Assembly: GCF_900107685.1 (NCBI RefSeq) | Contig: NZ_FNRQ01000001.1 | Span: forward strand, 1,178,001-1,242,000 | DNA from: Paraburkholderia sartisoli | GTDB lineage: Bacteria > Pseudomonadota > Gammaproteobacteria > Burkholderiales > Burkholderiaceae | Direction of reading: 5' to 3' | Length of the DNA: 64,000 nt | Shown here: in pieces, positions 9,362-17,937 of the stretch | Numbering within the stretch: position 1 is the stretch's first letter | How the letters are laid out: each line of letters starts with the position of its first letter | The notes under the pieces: model-generated | Told to the model about the DNA's origin: nothing | The model's input: only the letters and a program-made list of their open reading frames with translations | Databases searched by the model: none | Translations under genes and position numbers: made by a program

Positions 9362-9967
9362 CTACGCAGCCTGATCACGAGGGCGGGCACGGAGAGGGTT
9401 CGTTGGCGGGATAAGAGGGCGAATGGCGTACCAGATAAACGCTGGCACCTCACGCACAACCGAATAGATATCCCTCACTTCCCAGAACCGGGGATACGCG
9501 CCGCTGACTTCGCTCACTCCATAGCGTTTGAGCGCGAGCATCGCTCTCGGAAGGTGAAAATACTGCGTCACGACGATTGCGCTCGATAGCCGCTGCTTCC
9601 GCATGGCATCGCTTGCGTCGCGCGCTGTAGACCAGGTGTCGTTTCCCGCACTGTCGACCAGGATGTGATCGGTGGGGATGCCACGCCTCACGAGATAAGC
9701 GCGCATCGCAGCAGCCTCGTCAGTACCGGACGCGTCGACGCCACCACTCACGAGGACGACACGACATTGCCGCTGTTCGTAACACGTGTACGCTCGATCC
9801 AGTCTTGCGGTCAGCCGCGGTGACAGACTACCATCGCGATGCACCGTGTTTCCCAACACCACCGCGACATCTGCTAACCGTGCTCGCGTGAGCAAGCCAG
9901 CAGAAGCAAGTACTGCACTCGCAAGCAACCATAGACAAGCAATGGTTATCAAGATTCTCGTCAGCAT
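9362..9967 (-). CDS. YdcF/SanA-like membrane protein (DUF218)
   Basis: This 201-residue protein has one N-terminal membrane segment (residues 4-25) and a DUF218 domain. The domain opens with DVAVVLGNTV and includes the conserved LVSGG and a DxxGNDTWSTARDA motif. E. coli relatives are YdcF and SanA, envelope-linked proteins of uncertain activity. The start at 9967 (MLTRILITIACLW) has a TAGGAAA site before it. Its first 26 bases overlap the start of the divergent small gene at 9942. It sits in a lower-GC islet with type VI secretion genes and may have arrived with them, but no functional link is shown. Confidence 0.8.
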   Translation of the reverse strand: MLTRILITIACLWLLASAVLASAGLLTRARLADVAVVLGNTVHRDGSLSPRLTARLDRAYTCYEQRQCRVVLVSGGVDASGTDEAAAMRAYLVRRGIPTDHILVDSAGNDTWSTARDASDAMRKQRLSSAIVVTQYFHLPRAMLALKRYGVSEVSGAYPRFWEVRDIYSVVREVPAFIWYAIRPLIPPTNPLRARPRDQAA

Positions 9968-10271
9968 CTGTTTCCTAATCGTACTCGCGTGGGGCATCGC
10001 AACAACAAGTCTACCGGGCACACCGAAAGCCATGCCGTGTACACAGGAGTGGTTTTCATATGTGGACAAGAATTACTTTGAGATTTCGGATGGCGAAGGA
10101 CATGGCCCCGATCTGGGCAGCGGTGAATGGCTCGGCGTGGTGGAGGCAAAAGCCGGGCTACCCGTAGAAAATCTCCTTCCGCCGCAGCAGCGCTGCCAGT
10201 TGATTCAGGATCAGTTCAGGCGCCATACGTACATCATCAACAGGCCGCTGGGCTGGTCTATTTCATTTTGA
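9942..10271 (+). CDS. Small exported protein, candidate T6SS immunity protein
   Basis: I do not recognise this 109-residue protein. It begins MVIKILVSICFLIVLAW, a clear signal peptide or membrane anchor, and continues as a soluble periplasm-sized domain with two cysteines (MPCTQEW and QRCQLI). It is convergent with the amidase effector gene and overlaps its stop by 9 bases; its start overlaps that of the YdcF-like gene. No strong ribosome site is visible. Immunity proteins against T6SS amidases are typically small, exported and adjacent to the effector. That makes this the only visible candidate, although being on the opposite strand is unusual. Composition is lower in GC than the flanking core genes. 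Confidence 0.55.
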   Translation: MVIKILVSICFLIVLAWGIATTSLPGTPKAMPCTQEWFSYVDKNYFEISDGEGHGPDLGSGEWLGVVEAKAGLPVENLLPPQQRCQLIQDQFRRHTYIINRPLGWSISF

Positions 10272-11033
10272 CGGCGCACCAAGGCTGAATCTGGCTCTCA
10301 TGTCCTTGACAATCTGCATGCCATATTTACCGGGACATGCACGTCCCTCGTGATTTGGGGCAAGGCGCTGATATTCACGATGCCCACCCACCGCTGTGAT
10401 GTCAAAGAATTCCTTCAACGTCGCTATTAACGCTGACAGGGCATCAATTTGTGCCTGTGTGGGCATCGCATGGTCGAAAGCCACGGCATCGCGCGCGATG
10501 TTTAACGAACCCTTGAGTTTCTGCCACAGGGATTTGCGGCTGTATTCCTGCTGCCAGGCTTCGCCTGCCTCGGCCAGATTTTCAAGCAGGACGATACCGA
10601 GTTTGCCCGTATTGTCACCGAGTACGTGAGATCCTATAAAGCGGATGTCGCGTGCCTCGATAATTTCGCCTGGACACGAGACGGCGTAGTGATAGCCGAC
10701 GTCGTAAAATTTCTGCGTCGCCATGTCGTAATCCTGCACCTTTTTCATCTGCTCAATCGAGCCCTGTGCATTAACGGCACACGAATAGCTGTGTCCGGCA
10801 TGGTGAATTACGATATCGCGATAGTTCCAGTTTGATGCCGTCATACCTTGCGTGGGTGGTTTTGCCTCCCATGACGATCTCTCCAGCACCCTATAGCCTC
10901 TTGCCTTCAGTCGCGTAATGATGGCCTGCCTGGTTGCTGCGCGATCATCAACAAAAATCGATACCGCATCGTTCCTGCTACTGTCCAGTGACGTATGCGC
11001 GGACGTCCAATGCACGATGTCGTAATCTGCCAC
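10263..11033 (-). CDS. N-acetylmuramoyl-L-alanine amidase, probable T6SS effector
   Basis: This 256-residue protein has an amidase_2/PGRP-like domain (about residues 50-245). Likely zinc ligands are H77 or H78 (IVIHHAG), H218 (GGHREY) and C233 (ACPGKYG); the core strand reads DVGYHYAVS. Such enzymes cut the bond between MurNAc and L-alanine in peptidoglycan. There is no signal peptide. The gene starts 3 bases after the PAAR gene's stop, so delivery through the type VI apparatus is the likely route to the periplasm of a target cell. The first ~45 residues lack a recognised domain and may serve in loading. Activity and target are inferred from domain and context. Confidence 0.85.
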   Translation of the reverse strand: MADYDIVHWTSAHTSLDSSRNDAVSIFVDDRAATRQAIITRLKARGYRVLERSSWEAKPPTQGMTASNWNYRDIVIHHAGHSYSCAVNAQGSIEQMKKVQDYDMATQKFYDVGYHYAVSCPGEIIEARDIRFIGSHVLGDNTGKLGIVLLENLAEAGEAWQQEYSRKSLWQKLKGSLNIARDAVAFDHAMPTQAQIDALSALIATLKEFFDITAVGGHREYQRLAPNHEGRACPGKYGMQIVKDMRARFSLGAPSK

Positions 11034-11036
11034 GGG

Positions 11037-11612
11037 TCAAGCTCCTTGACGGGGTTTGAGGGTGCGCCTGGGAGAGGAAAAGACGACGTGAATACTGACT
11101 GGCTGCTCGCTGCTGGTTGTGATCTTTGCATAGCCTTCGGCATCTGTTTTTCCCGACTGCCTGGCACCTCCGACATCGGCTACAAAATCACGATGGGCCA
11201 GTCGTTGTCCGGTCGTGCTATTCCGAACATAGAACCAGCGAACATATTGGGGCGATGATGCAGGCGCTGCACTGCGCCTTGCAGGTTCATCATTGTCAGT
11301 CCGCCATCGATTCGCGATATTGCTTTCCAGATGGTCCTCAAACATCCTCTTCTGTGATGCCCTCATGCGAGGAGGCGGCTCGCACCCGCACACGCAAATG
11401 TCGTTATCCAGCGCCATCTGTTTGCCCATGGAGATATCGGGATAGCGCGGCCCCTGGCCGACAATCACGCCTGTCCGTTTGCATGCTGGACAAACGACCT
11501 TCGCGCCCAGGAATGTCAGCGGAACGCCGTCAAGGGTATCGTCCGGGATCCCCTCGATCACGATGCCGCCACTGGTCGACTTGTCGTTCTCTCTCAGGTT
11601 GTATCGTCTCAT
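11037..11612 (-). CDS. PAAR-domain T6SS spike-tip protein
   Basis: This 191-residue protein carries an N-terminal PAAR domain (about residues 1-82) with the pattern MRRYNLRENDKSTSGG, VCPACKRTG and DICVCGC common in Burkholderiales. A C-terminal beta-rich extension follows (about residues 115-180, YVRWFYVRNSTTGQRL to VSIHVVF) and could tether the amidase encoded immediately downstream. PAAR proteins sharpen the VgrG spike of the type VI secretion system. An AAGGAGG site lies 10 bases before the start. No intact vgrG or structural T6SS genes are in the window, so this is an orphan effector module that must use an apparatus encoded elsewhere. Confidence 0.85.
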   Translation of the reverse strand: MRRYNLRENDKSTSGGIVIEGIPDDTLDGVPLTFLGAKVVCPACKRTGVIVGQGPRYPDISMGKQMALDNDICVCGCEPPPRMRASQKRMFEDHLESNIANRWRTDNDEPARRSAAPASSPQYVRWFYVRNSTTGQRLAHRDFVADVGGARQSGKTDAEGYAKITTSSEQPVSIHVVFSSPRRTLKPRQGA

Positions 11613-11874
11613 GGCCGTTAAACCTCCTTGCTCCGCAAGCCAGTGGGAATGCCGCGCGCACCTTACCCAATCACCCGCATGTCATCGGGCCTCGTGGCAG
11701 ATCGATAAATCAGACGCCTGGGGATTTGCGCCAGATGCGTATGACGAGAGTGTGCATATCTATCGTCGTCGCGGTCTGCGCCAGATCAATGAGTAAGGAG
11801 AACGGAGATCGTGTGATGTGCATCTGCAACGTGACTCGATCACTAACAGATTGCCCGCACTCGAAGGCAGTCGG

Positions 11875-12085
11875 TCAGCACGCGGCGTGAGCGGCTGGAT
11901 TTTTCGGCAGCTCGCTCGTTTCGCTCTCAGCAGGCATCGCGCCGAACTGATCCGGTTGTTCCAGTGTGCGATGGACGAACGGACCCGCCACCGCGATGCC
12001 GCGCTGCAGGCGCTGGACACCGGTCGGCACGATTGCCAATGGTTTCGAATGGCTGGGCGCTTCTCGCAGCGCAGTGTCTGCGTTT
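11875..12085 (-). other. Unrecognised minus-strand open frame, possible gene remnant
   Basis: Reading the minus strand from about 12085 to the TGA at 11875-11877 gives an open frame with host-like third-position GC. It includes RGIAVAGPFVHRTLEQPDQF and ends NPAAHAAC. No start codon is convincing. It lies 263 bases upstream of the PAAR gene in the same direction, so it could be the C-terminus of a lost upstream gene. It overlaps the integrase remnant on the other strand and may simply be its shadow. Confidence 0.2.
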
Positions 12086-12240
12086 TCTGCCGGATTTCGG
12101 CTACGCGACCGGCCTGCGCGCAGGCGATCTGGTCGGCGTCACACCTGGCGGCATCGTAACCGGCACACGCGGCGCGCACTGGCTTCACCTCACCGGCAAA
12201 GGCGCGAAGGCCAGCAGGGAGATGCTGCGGATTTTTACCG
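12017..12240 (+). pseudogene. Tyrosine recombinase (integrase) remnant
   Basis: Two adjacent frames together spell an internal piece of a phage-type integrase. Frame 2 gives TIANGFEWLG from about 12026. After a frameshift near 12055, frame 3 gives LRFLPDFGYATGLRAGDLVG and then HWLHLTGKGAKA to about 12215. The N-terminus and the catalytic C-terminal R-H-R-Y region are missing. It ends about 30 bases short of the acvB stop, at the edge of the lower-GC T6SS islet, as expected for the decayed integration gene of an acquired segment. Confidence 0.65.
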
Positions 12241-12265
12241 AATCCTGGCCAGGCGCCGATATGTT

Positions 12266-13663
12266 TTACAGCGCACTTTCTTTCGTCGCCGCGATCTGCT
12301 TGCGCCAGCTGTCGAGGATGGTATCCGCGAGATGGTTGTAGTCGTGGCCGAAGTGATGCCCGCCGGGCGTGCGTATGACGCTCGCGCCAGTTTTGACGAG
12401 CGCCGGGCACAGCGTGTCCGTTTCGTCCTCGCCGTAGATGCACTGCACGATCGCGGGCGGCACCTTCACGACTTCCGGCATCGCGGGCAGCGCCTCGCTG
12501 CTGGCCGGCATGCCGAGCCAGCCGGTCACGCGGATCTGGAAGTCGGCGTCGTGCGCGAAGCCGAGCAGCGCCATCTGCGAGACCTTCGCGCGCAGCGGTT
12601 CGGGCAGGCGGTTGTACGCGAACGGCATCACGTCCGCGCCGAACGAATAGCCGATCAACGCGACGTGTCGGGTATGCCAGCGCGCGCCGTACGTCTCCAT
12701 GATGCGCGCGAGATCGTGGCTCGTCTGCTCCGGCGACTTCGTGCTCCAGAAGTAGCGCAGCGAGTCCACGCCCACCACCGAAATGTTTTTCTTTTGCAGC
12801 GCCTCGGCGATGGTCTTGTCGAGATCGCGCCAGCCGCCATCGCCGGAAATCACGATCGCGAGCATGTCGGTCGGATGGGCGGCGGGCAATTCGATCAGCG
12901 GCAGGTCGGACACGTCCTGCTCGCCCGCTTCATGCACATGCAGATGCGGCGTGACGAGCGCGACCATCGCGTCAGCCGTCGACGTGTTCGCCGCGAGTCG
13001 CCGCACCGGCACTGGCTTGCCGCCGATGGGCGCGGGCGCGTCGACGGCGGCCGTCGTGGTCGCCGCGACTTCGACGAAGCCGGGCAGGCCGTTGCCGCGG
13101 CTGATCGTCGGATCGGCTGGGCACGGGTTGAAGCGCGCGTCGAGCTTCGCATCCGGATCGACCGATGCCGCACCGGAGAGCGTGTTCGAAGGCGCCGTGG
13201 AGATCATCCGCGTGGCCAGCGTGCCGCCTTCGCCGGTGCCCGCGACGACCGGCAGGAAGTAGTGGCTCAGCTGCGCTTCGCGCTGCAACTGGTGGCTGAT
13301 GTTCTCGACGTCGCCCACCAGGTTGTGGCAGGTCTCCGGCTGCGGCGCGGCGCTCGCGACGTAGCGCGACGTGTCGACGCCGACGACCATCGCGCCGTCT
13401 TTCGCGAGCGCGTCGGCGGCCTGCTGGTCGCTGGCGCGCCAGCCGCCAGCCCGCGAAAACAGCACGACGAAGCCGCGCATCGCGCCGGCGGGACGCGTGA
13501 CCGTGACGTTGCCAAAACGGCCGCCGGAGACGGTGGTGACCGGCGCGGCGACGGTGCGGGCGGCAGGGGCCGCAGGAGCATTGGCGGCGGCCGCATCGGA
13601 CGATACGGCGGCAAAAAGGCCCGAGGACAATCCCAGGGCCAGGGTGATGCTCAATAGTTTCAT
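12266..13663 (-). CDS. acvB: AcvB/VirJ family lysyl-phosphatidylglycerol hydrolase
   Basis: This 465-residue periplasmic protein has a signal peptide (residues 1-27, LFAAVSSDAAAA). Its N-terminal part is a degenerate alpha/beta-hydrolase-like region. The C-terminal VirJ domain (about residues 265-460) has VISGDGGWRD and the nucleophile elbow GYSFGAD. In Agrobacterium and Rhizobium, AcvB/AtvA removes the lysyl group from lysyl-phosphatidylglycerol made by LpiA/MprF. Here its ATG overlaps the mprF stop by 4 bases, so the two are one transcript with coupled translation. A decayed integrase ends close to its 3' end. Confidence 0.88.
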   Translation of the reverse strand: MKLLSITLALGLSSGLFAAVSSDAAAANAPAAPAARTVAAPVTTVSGGRFGNVTVTRPAGAMRGFVVLFSRAGGWRASDQQAADALAKDGAMVVGVDTSRYVASAAPQPETCHNLVGDVENISHQLQREAQLSHYFLPVVAGTGEGGTLATRMISTAPSNTLSGAASVDPDAKLDARFNPCPADPTISRGNGLPGFVEVAATTTAAVDAPAPIGGKPVPVRRLAANTSTADAMVALVTPHLHVHEAGEQDVSDLPLIELPAAHPTDMLAIVISGDGGWRDLDKTIAEALQKKNISVVGVDSLRYFWSTKSPEQTSHDLARIMETYGARWHTRHVALIGYSFGADVMPFAYNRLPEPLRAKVSQMALLGFAHDADFQIRVTGWLGMPASSEALPAMPEVVKVPPAIVQCIYGEDETDTLCPALVKTGASVIRTPGGHHFGHDYNHLADTILDSWRKQIAATKESAL

Positions 13664-16329
13664 GAACGCCAGCCTTCGGCGAGAAGTGAGAGATCGGCGA
13701 GGGTCAGCACGACGCCGACCGAACCGGATGCCGCGAGATAGCGCGGCTCCCAGGTCGGCTGGAATTTGCTCTTGAAGCCCCGCAGACCGCGGAAGTTATA
13801 GAAGCGGCACCCGAAACGCCACATCAGACTGGCGAGACGGTGCCACGGTGAAGCGAGCGGCGTCGCGTTCATGCCCGACAGCGGCGCCATGCCGAGGCTC
13901 AGGCTGCGGAAGTTTTCCTGCTTCAGGTGCAGCGCGAGCTTGGTGAACAGATACTCCATCGCATACGGCGACGCATCCGGCGCGTGGCGCATCACGCCGA
14001 CGGTCGCATCCAGGTTCAGGTCGGTCGTCATGAACGTGACGAACGCGACCGGCGTACCCTGCTGGCGAACCAGCATCACGGATTGCGCAGCGAGGTAGTC
14101 GTCGGTGAAGGCGGCCACCGAAAAGCTCTTTTCCTTCGCGGAACGGCTGTCGAGCCACGCGTCGGAGATGCCGCGCAGCGTCGGCAGCAGGCCGGGGACG
14201 TGCGGCGGTTCATACATCTCGACGGTCAGGCCGTCGCGCTCGCCGCGCTTGAGCGCATAGCGCAGGTGCGTGCGATGCGAGCCAGCGAGCTCGAAGTCGC
14301 TCAGCACGATGCGCGCCTCTTCGCCGAGCTTCATCAGCGAAAGGCCGGCGTCGAGATAGAGCGGCAGGGCGTCGGCGCGCACCTGGTAGAACGCGGCGCG
14401 TCCGCCGTGCGCATGCGCGAGCGCCATGAATTCGCCGATCAGCTCGACCCATTCCTCGCGCGGTCCGACCGGATCGTACAGCGCGGCCCACGTGCGGCCG
14501 CGCTTCGCGTACATCAGGAACGCCTCGCGCGACTTCGAGAACAGGAAACTCTTGTCGCCCATCAGCGCGAGACCGGCGTCGCTGCGCTCCTGCGCGCGAA
14601 CGATCTTCGCGGCGTCGACGAGGTCGGCCGCGGGCGGTTTCACGAAGCGTCCCGCAGCCGGACGCAGCAGCTGCCAGAACGCGATGAACATCGCGAAGAG
14701 ACACGCGCCGAGCGTCGCGCGCAGCGCGCGCGGGGCGCGTTCGTCGAACGCGAAATCCCACCAGAGGTCGCGGCTGTACTGCACGTCGCGAAACGCGAAG
14801 AACAGCACCCACGAAGCGACGATCATCACGATGCCGACCGACACGAGCCAGGTCGCCGTGAAGCGCTCGCCGAAGAGCGACGACGAACGGTTGAAGCGGC
14901 CGCGCGTCGTGGCGAGCAGCACGATCAGCACGCTCAGCACGCCGGCTTCGACGAACGCGAGACCCTTGGTCAGCGAAAGCGCGAGGCTTGCGAGCGCGAG
15001 CAGCATCGTGAGCCACCATGCGGCGTCGAGCCGGCGCAGCAGCCCGCGCGCGACGAACAGCAGCAGCACGCCGAGCAGGCTCGCGAGCAGTTGCGAGCCT
15101 TCGAGCACCCACAGCGGCAGCACGGTTTGCAGCAGCGCGAGGCGGCGCGCGAACGCGGGCGTCGCGCCGGAAATCACCAGCATCCCGCCGACCGCGAACG
15201 TGAGGACGCTCAGAAAGAGCGGCGCAAGCTGCGTGATGTGCTGCGAGTTGCGCGAGGCAAAGCGCGCCTTGAGCGCCTGGCCTTCGAAACCGGCGAGCAG
15301 CGCCGACGACAGCAGCAGCGGCACGCCGAAGTAGATCACGCGATAGGCGAGCAGCGCCGCGACCATCGCGGGCGTCGGCATGGTGCCGCCGAGCGCGAAC
15401 ACCATCGATGCCTCGAACACGCCGAGACCGCCCGGCGTGTGGCCGATCATGCCGAGCAGCATCGCCACCGAGAAAATCGCGATGAAGTGCGCAAAGCCGA
15501 TGTGCGTCTGCGGCAGCAGGGCCCACAGCGCGATGCTGGCGGCGGCGACATCGGCGGCCGCGAGTGCGAGCTGCGCGACGAGATCGCGGCGCGCGGGCAC
15601 GTCGAGCGTGAGCGGGCCGAGCTGGACCTGACGCGCAACCGGCGGGCACAGCGCGATCAGCGCCGCGAAGAGCGCGACGATGACGAGGCCGGTGCAGACC
15701 AGCAGCGTCGGCGAAAGATGCGTCATGCGGCTCATCGATCCGGCGGCGTACAGCATGCCGAGACCCGAAAGCAGCACGAGCGCGAGGCCGAGCGTGACGC
15801 TCGTGAACAGGGTGATGCGGCCGACCTGCGCGGGCTTGATGCCTTCGGCGCCGTAGATGCGGATGCGCACGGCGCCGCCCGTCAGCGCGCCAAAACCGGT
15901 GGCGTTGCCGAGCGCGGACGCCACCGTCGCGCCGATCCACAGCACCGGGCGCGACACGCGTGCGCCGATCGAGCGCAGCCCGACCGCGTCGCGGGCGACG
16001 AGCACGACGTAGCTGGCGGCGGTCGCGGCGAGCGACGTGACGAGCGCCTGCGGCGGCAAATGACGCAGGCTGCGGACGACGGAGTGATAGTCGATGGTTT
16101 TCGACAGATGCTGGAAAACCAGCAGGACGATCGCGCAGACCACCAGCGCAAGGGCGGGAACGGCGACGTGACGTAGCGGAAGGGAGGTCAGGCGCCCGAT
16201 CCAGACCGGGCCGGGCGCGCGCGGGAAGCGACTGAAAACGCGGTTGAAGAAGCGGTCGAAGAAGCCCGGTTTCGCTTGATGCACCGTATCGGTGCGTGCC
16301 GACACTTTATTTGAACCGATACTGCTCAC
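13660..16329 (-). CDS. mprF: Bifunctional lysylphosphatidylglycerol flippase/synthetase MprF (LpiA)
   Basis: At 889 residues this is a full-length MprF. It has an N-terminal multi-span flippase domain (about residues 50-570, a dozen or more hydrophobic helices). The cytosolic C-terminal aminoacyl-PG synthase domain (about residues 590-880, DUF2156/GNAT-like) includes LMGDKSFLFS and the conserved NFRGLRGFKSKFQPTWEPRY. It transfers lysine from lysyl-tRNA to phosphatidylglycerol and flips the product, giving resistance to cationic peptides and acid. It is first in the operon with acvB. Confidence 0.93.
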   Translation of the reverse strand: MSSIGSNKVSARTDTVHQAKPGFFDRFFNRVFSRFPRAPGPVWIGRLTSLPLRHVAVPALALVVCAIVLLVFQHLSKTIDYHSVVRSLRHLPPQALVTSLAATAASYVVLVARDAVGLRSIGARVSRPVLWIGATVASALGNATGFGALTGGAVRIRIYGAEGIKPAQVGRITLFTSVTLGLALVLLSGLGMLYAAGSMSRMTHLSPTLLVCTGLVIVALFAALIALCPPVARQVQLGPLTLDVPARRDLVAQLALAAADVAAASIALWALLPQTHIGFAHFIAIFSVAMLLGMIGHTPGGLGVFEASMVFALGGTMPTPAMVAALLAYRVIYFGVPLLLSSALLAGFEGQALKARFASRNSQHITQLAPLFLSVLTFAVGGMLVISGATPAFARRLALLQTVLPLWVLEGSQLLASLLGVLLLFVARGLLRRLDAAWWLTMLLALASLALSLTKGLAFVEAGVLSVLIVLLATTRGRFNRSSSLFGERFTATWLVSVGIVMIVASWVLFFAFRDVQYSRDLWWDFAFDERAPRALRATLGACLFAMFIAFWQLLRPAAGRFVKPPAADLVDAAKIVRAQERSDAGLALMGDKSFLFSKSREAFLMYAKRGRTWAALYDPVGPREEWVELIGEFMALAHAHGGRAAFYQVRADALPLYLDAGLSLMKLGEEARIVLSDFELAGSHRTHLRYALKRGERDGLTVEMYEPPHVPGLLPTLRGISDAWLDSRSAKEKSFSVAAFTDDYLAAQSVMLVRQQGTPVAFVTFMTTDLNLDATVGVMRHAPDASPYAMEYLFTKLALHLKQENFRSLSLGMAPLSGMNATPLASPWHRLASLMWRFGCRFYNFRGLRGFKSKFQPTWEPRYLAASGSVGVVLTLADLSLLAEGWRS

Positions 16330-16440
16330 TTGCCCGCCCCGTTGAAAGCCATGCGTACTATAACGGTCAGGCAGTCAGAAAGTTGACGTGGTCCGGGTCA
16401 ATCTGGTGCAAATATGCATTAAATGCGGGAAAAGCAGCGG

Positions 16441-16463
16441 GGGTGCCCGCCCTGCGGGCGCCC
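16441..16463 (-). terminator. Hairpin after the host-attachment-protein gene
   Basis: GGGTGCCCGC/GCGGGCGCCC arms (16441-16450 and 16454-16463; one wobble pair) with a 3-base loop lie 8 bases beyond the minus-strand stop at 16472. A CTTTTCCC stretch follows at some distance. This is a likely terminator. Confidence 0.5.
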
Positions 16464-16471
16464 TCAGTCGC

Positions 16472-16885
16472 CTATCCGTGCTGTTCGAGGTGCCGCTGGA
16501 TGTCCTTTGGGGCCAGCTTGGAGAGGTCGCCGGATATTTCGTCGAAGACGAGTTTGCGCGTCTCGTCGGTCATGTGCCGGCGCACGAGGCCGAGAAACCG
16601 GGGCTCGATCGCAAGGCGCAGCCGCTGGAAGCGCTGCTGCAGACGTCCCTGGTCCAGATAATCGACGAGCATGCGGGCGAACTGGTCGCGCGCGGTGTCG
16701 TCGGCGCTGTTCTGGGCGGGTTTCGCGTTCTGGCCGGGTTCGCCGTTGCGCAACGACGGGTCGCGCGTGCGGGCCTGCGGGTCGGTAAAGCCTTCGATTT
16801 CACGCAGGTCGAGCTTGAGCCCGCTGGCTTCGAAAATACGGGCGCGATTGCCGTCCGCGACGACAACCCAGGAAGTCGTGGTCAT
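16472..16885 (-). CDS. Host attachment protein family
   Basis: This 137-residue soluble protein starts MTTTSWVVVADGNRARIFE, the typical opening of the host-attachment/baeRF-like family. The conserved charged C-terminal part (RLAIEPRFLGLVRRHM, then DLSKLAPKDIQRHL) fits an archaeal-release-factor-like RNase H-fold domain. The family name derives from a plant-attachment phenotype in Agrobacterium; the biochemical role is unknown. A GGAGGAAAG-type ribosome site precedes the ATG. It stands alone between mprF and the pyrimidine regulator. Confidence 0.8.
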   Translation of the reverse strand: MTTTSWVVVADGNRARIFEASGLKLDLREIEGFTDPQARTRDPSLRNGEPGQNAKPAQNSADDTARDQFARMLVDYLDQGRLQQRFQRLRLAIEPRFLGLVRRHMTDETRKLVFDEISGDLSKLAPKDIQRHLEQHG

Positions 16886-17102
16886 GCTTTCCTCCTTTCA
16901 GGAACGTGAGGGCGCACGAGGAACAATAGCGCTCCAGAAGCATGCCTGCCGGGTTTTCGCCATGGGCCGACCTGCGGCGGGGCGCAGCGCGGTGCGCCCC
17001 GCGGGCGAATGAAGCGTCCGCTTCAATGCGGGCATGCACGCGTCACCCGTCCCGCGCGGCGACGGTCGTCGAGGGGCGACGTCTTTCGCCAGCGCCCGTT
17101 TT

Positions 17103-17792
17103 CTATTCCGTGTGTACGCTCCTCGCGCCGCAGGCGCGAATCACCAGCGCGACGACCTGCTCGGTCGCTTCATCGAATGCCTTTCTGGACAGCGCGCGTT
17201 TGCCCGCCAGCGCTTCGATCTGCGCATCGAAATCCGCGTAATGCTGGGTCATCGCCCAGATCATGAAGAGGAACGCGCGCGCATCGATGGGGGCAAGCAG
17301 CCCGCGCGCGATCCAGTCGTTGATCACGACGACGCGCGTTTCCATCCACGGCTTCACGCGGCCCGACAGGATGTCCTGCATGTGCGTCGCGCCGCGAATG
17401 ATTTCGTTCGCCCATACCTTCGACGCGAGCGGACGGCGTCGCGACAGTTCCATCTTCGCGCGCACGTAACCGCTGATGGCTTCCACCGGATCGTCGCTGC
17501 TGTCGAACGTGTCGGCGGCGCGGTACCACTCCTCGAAGATGTCGTCGAGCACGCGCCGGTAGAGCGCGAGCTTGGTCGGGAAGTAGTAGTGCAGGTTCGC
17601 CTTGGGCAGGCCGGCGCGTTCCGCGATCATCGCCGTGCTCGTGCCTTCAAGACCGCGCTCGGCAAAAACGGCTTCGGCGCAGGCCAGCAGATGCGCCTCG
17701 TTCGTGTTGCGGATGTGTGCCTTGCGCCGCCGCATTGGCTTCGCTGTTTCTGCGTTTTCGACGGTCATCGCCGGCGCATCGTCGCTTTTCAT
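17103..17792 (-). CDS. TetR family regulator, RutR-like
   Basis: This 229-residue regulator has an N-terminal helix-turn-helix (about residues 25-70; LACAEAVFAERGLEGTS, PKANLHYYFPTKLALY). The C-terminal ligand domain resembles RutR/YcdC (VWANEIIRGA, MIWAMTQHYADF). It is divergent from the pyrimidine-degradation operon and probably represses it until a pyrimidine signal binds. Several ATGs are in frame; I use 17792 because an ACGAGG site lies 5 bases before it, while longer versions run into low-quality coding sequence. A palindrome at 17966-17983 in the shared control region is its likely operator. Confidence 0.85.
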   Translation of the reverse strand: MKSDDAPAMTVENAETAKPMRRRKAHIRNTNEAHLLACAEAVFAERGLEGTSTAMIAERAGLPKANLHYYFPTKLALYRRVLDDIFEEWYRAADTFDSSDDPVEAISGYVRAKMELSRRRPLASKVWANEIIRGATHMQDILSGRVKPWMETRVVVINDWIARGLLAPIDARAFLFMIWAMTQHYADFDAQIEALAGKRALSRKAFDEATEQVVALVIRACGARSVHTE

Positions 17793-17937
17793 CATGGCCT
17801 CGTCTGGCGCGCTTGCCGCGTCACGCCTCATTGCGCGCCTCATTGTAGTCGGAATGTGTCGTGCCGTACCCCTGCGAGCGACGTGCATCACGTCATGGTG
17901 CAGCGCAATGGCACGCTTTTCGCTCAGAGAGAAGTCA

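Noticed and set aside
11126..11890. A 254-codon plus-strand frame opposite the PAAR gene
   Set aside because: It runs antisense to the PAAR gene, has irregular composition and no recognisable domain.
13927..16176. A 749-codon plus-strand frame opposite mprF
   Set aside because: It is charged low-complexity sequence typical of antisense shadows; mprF on the other strand is unambiguous.
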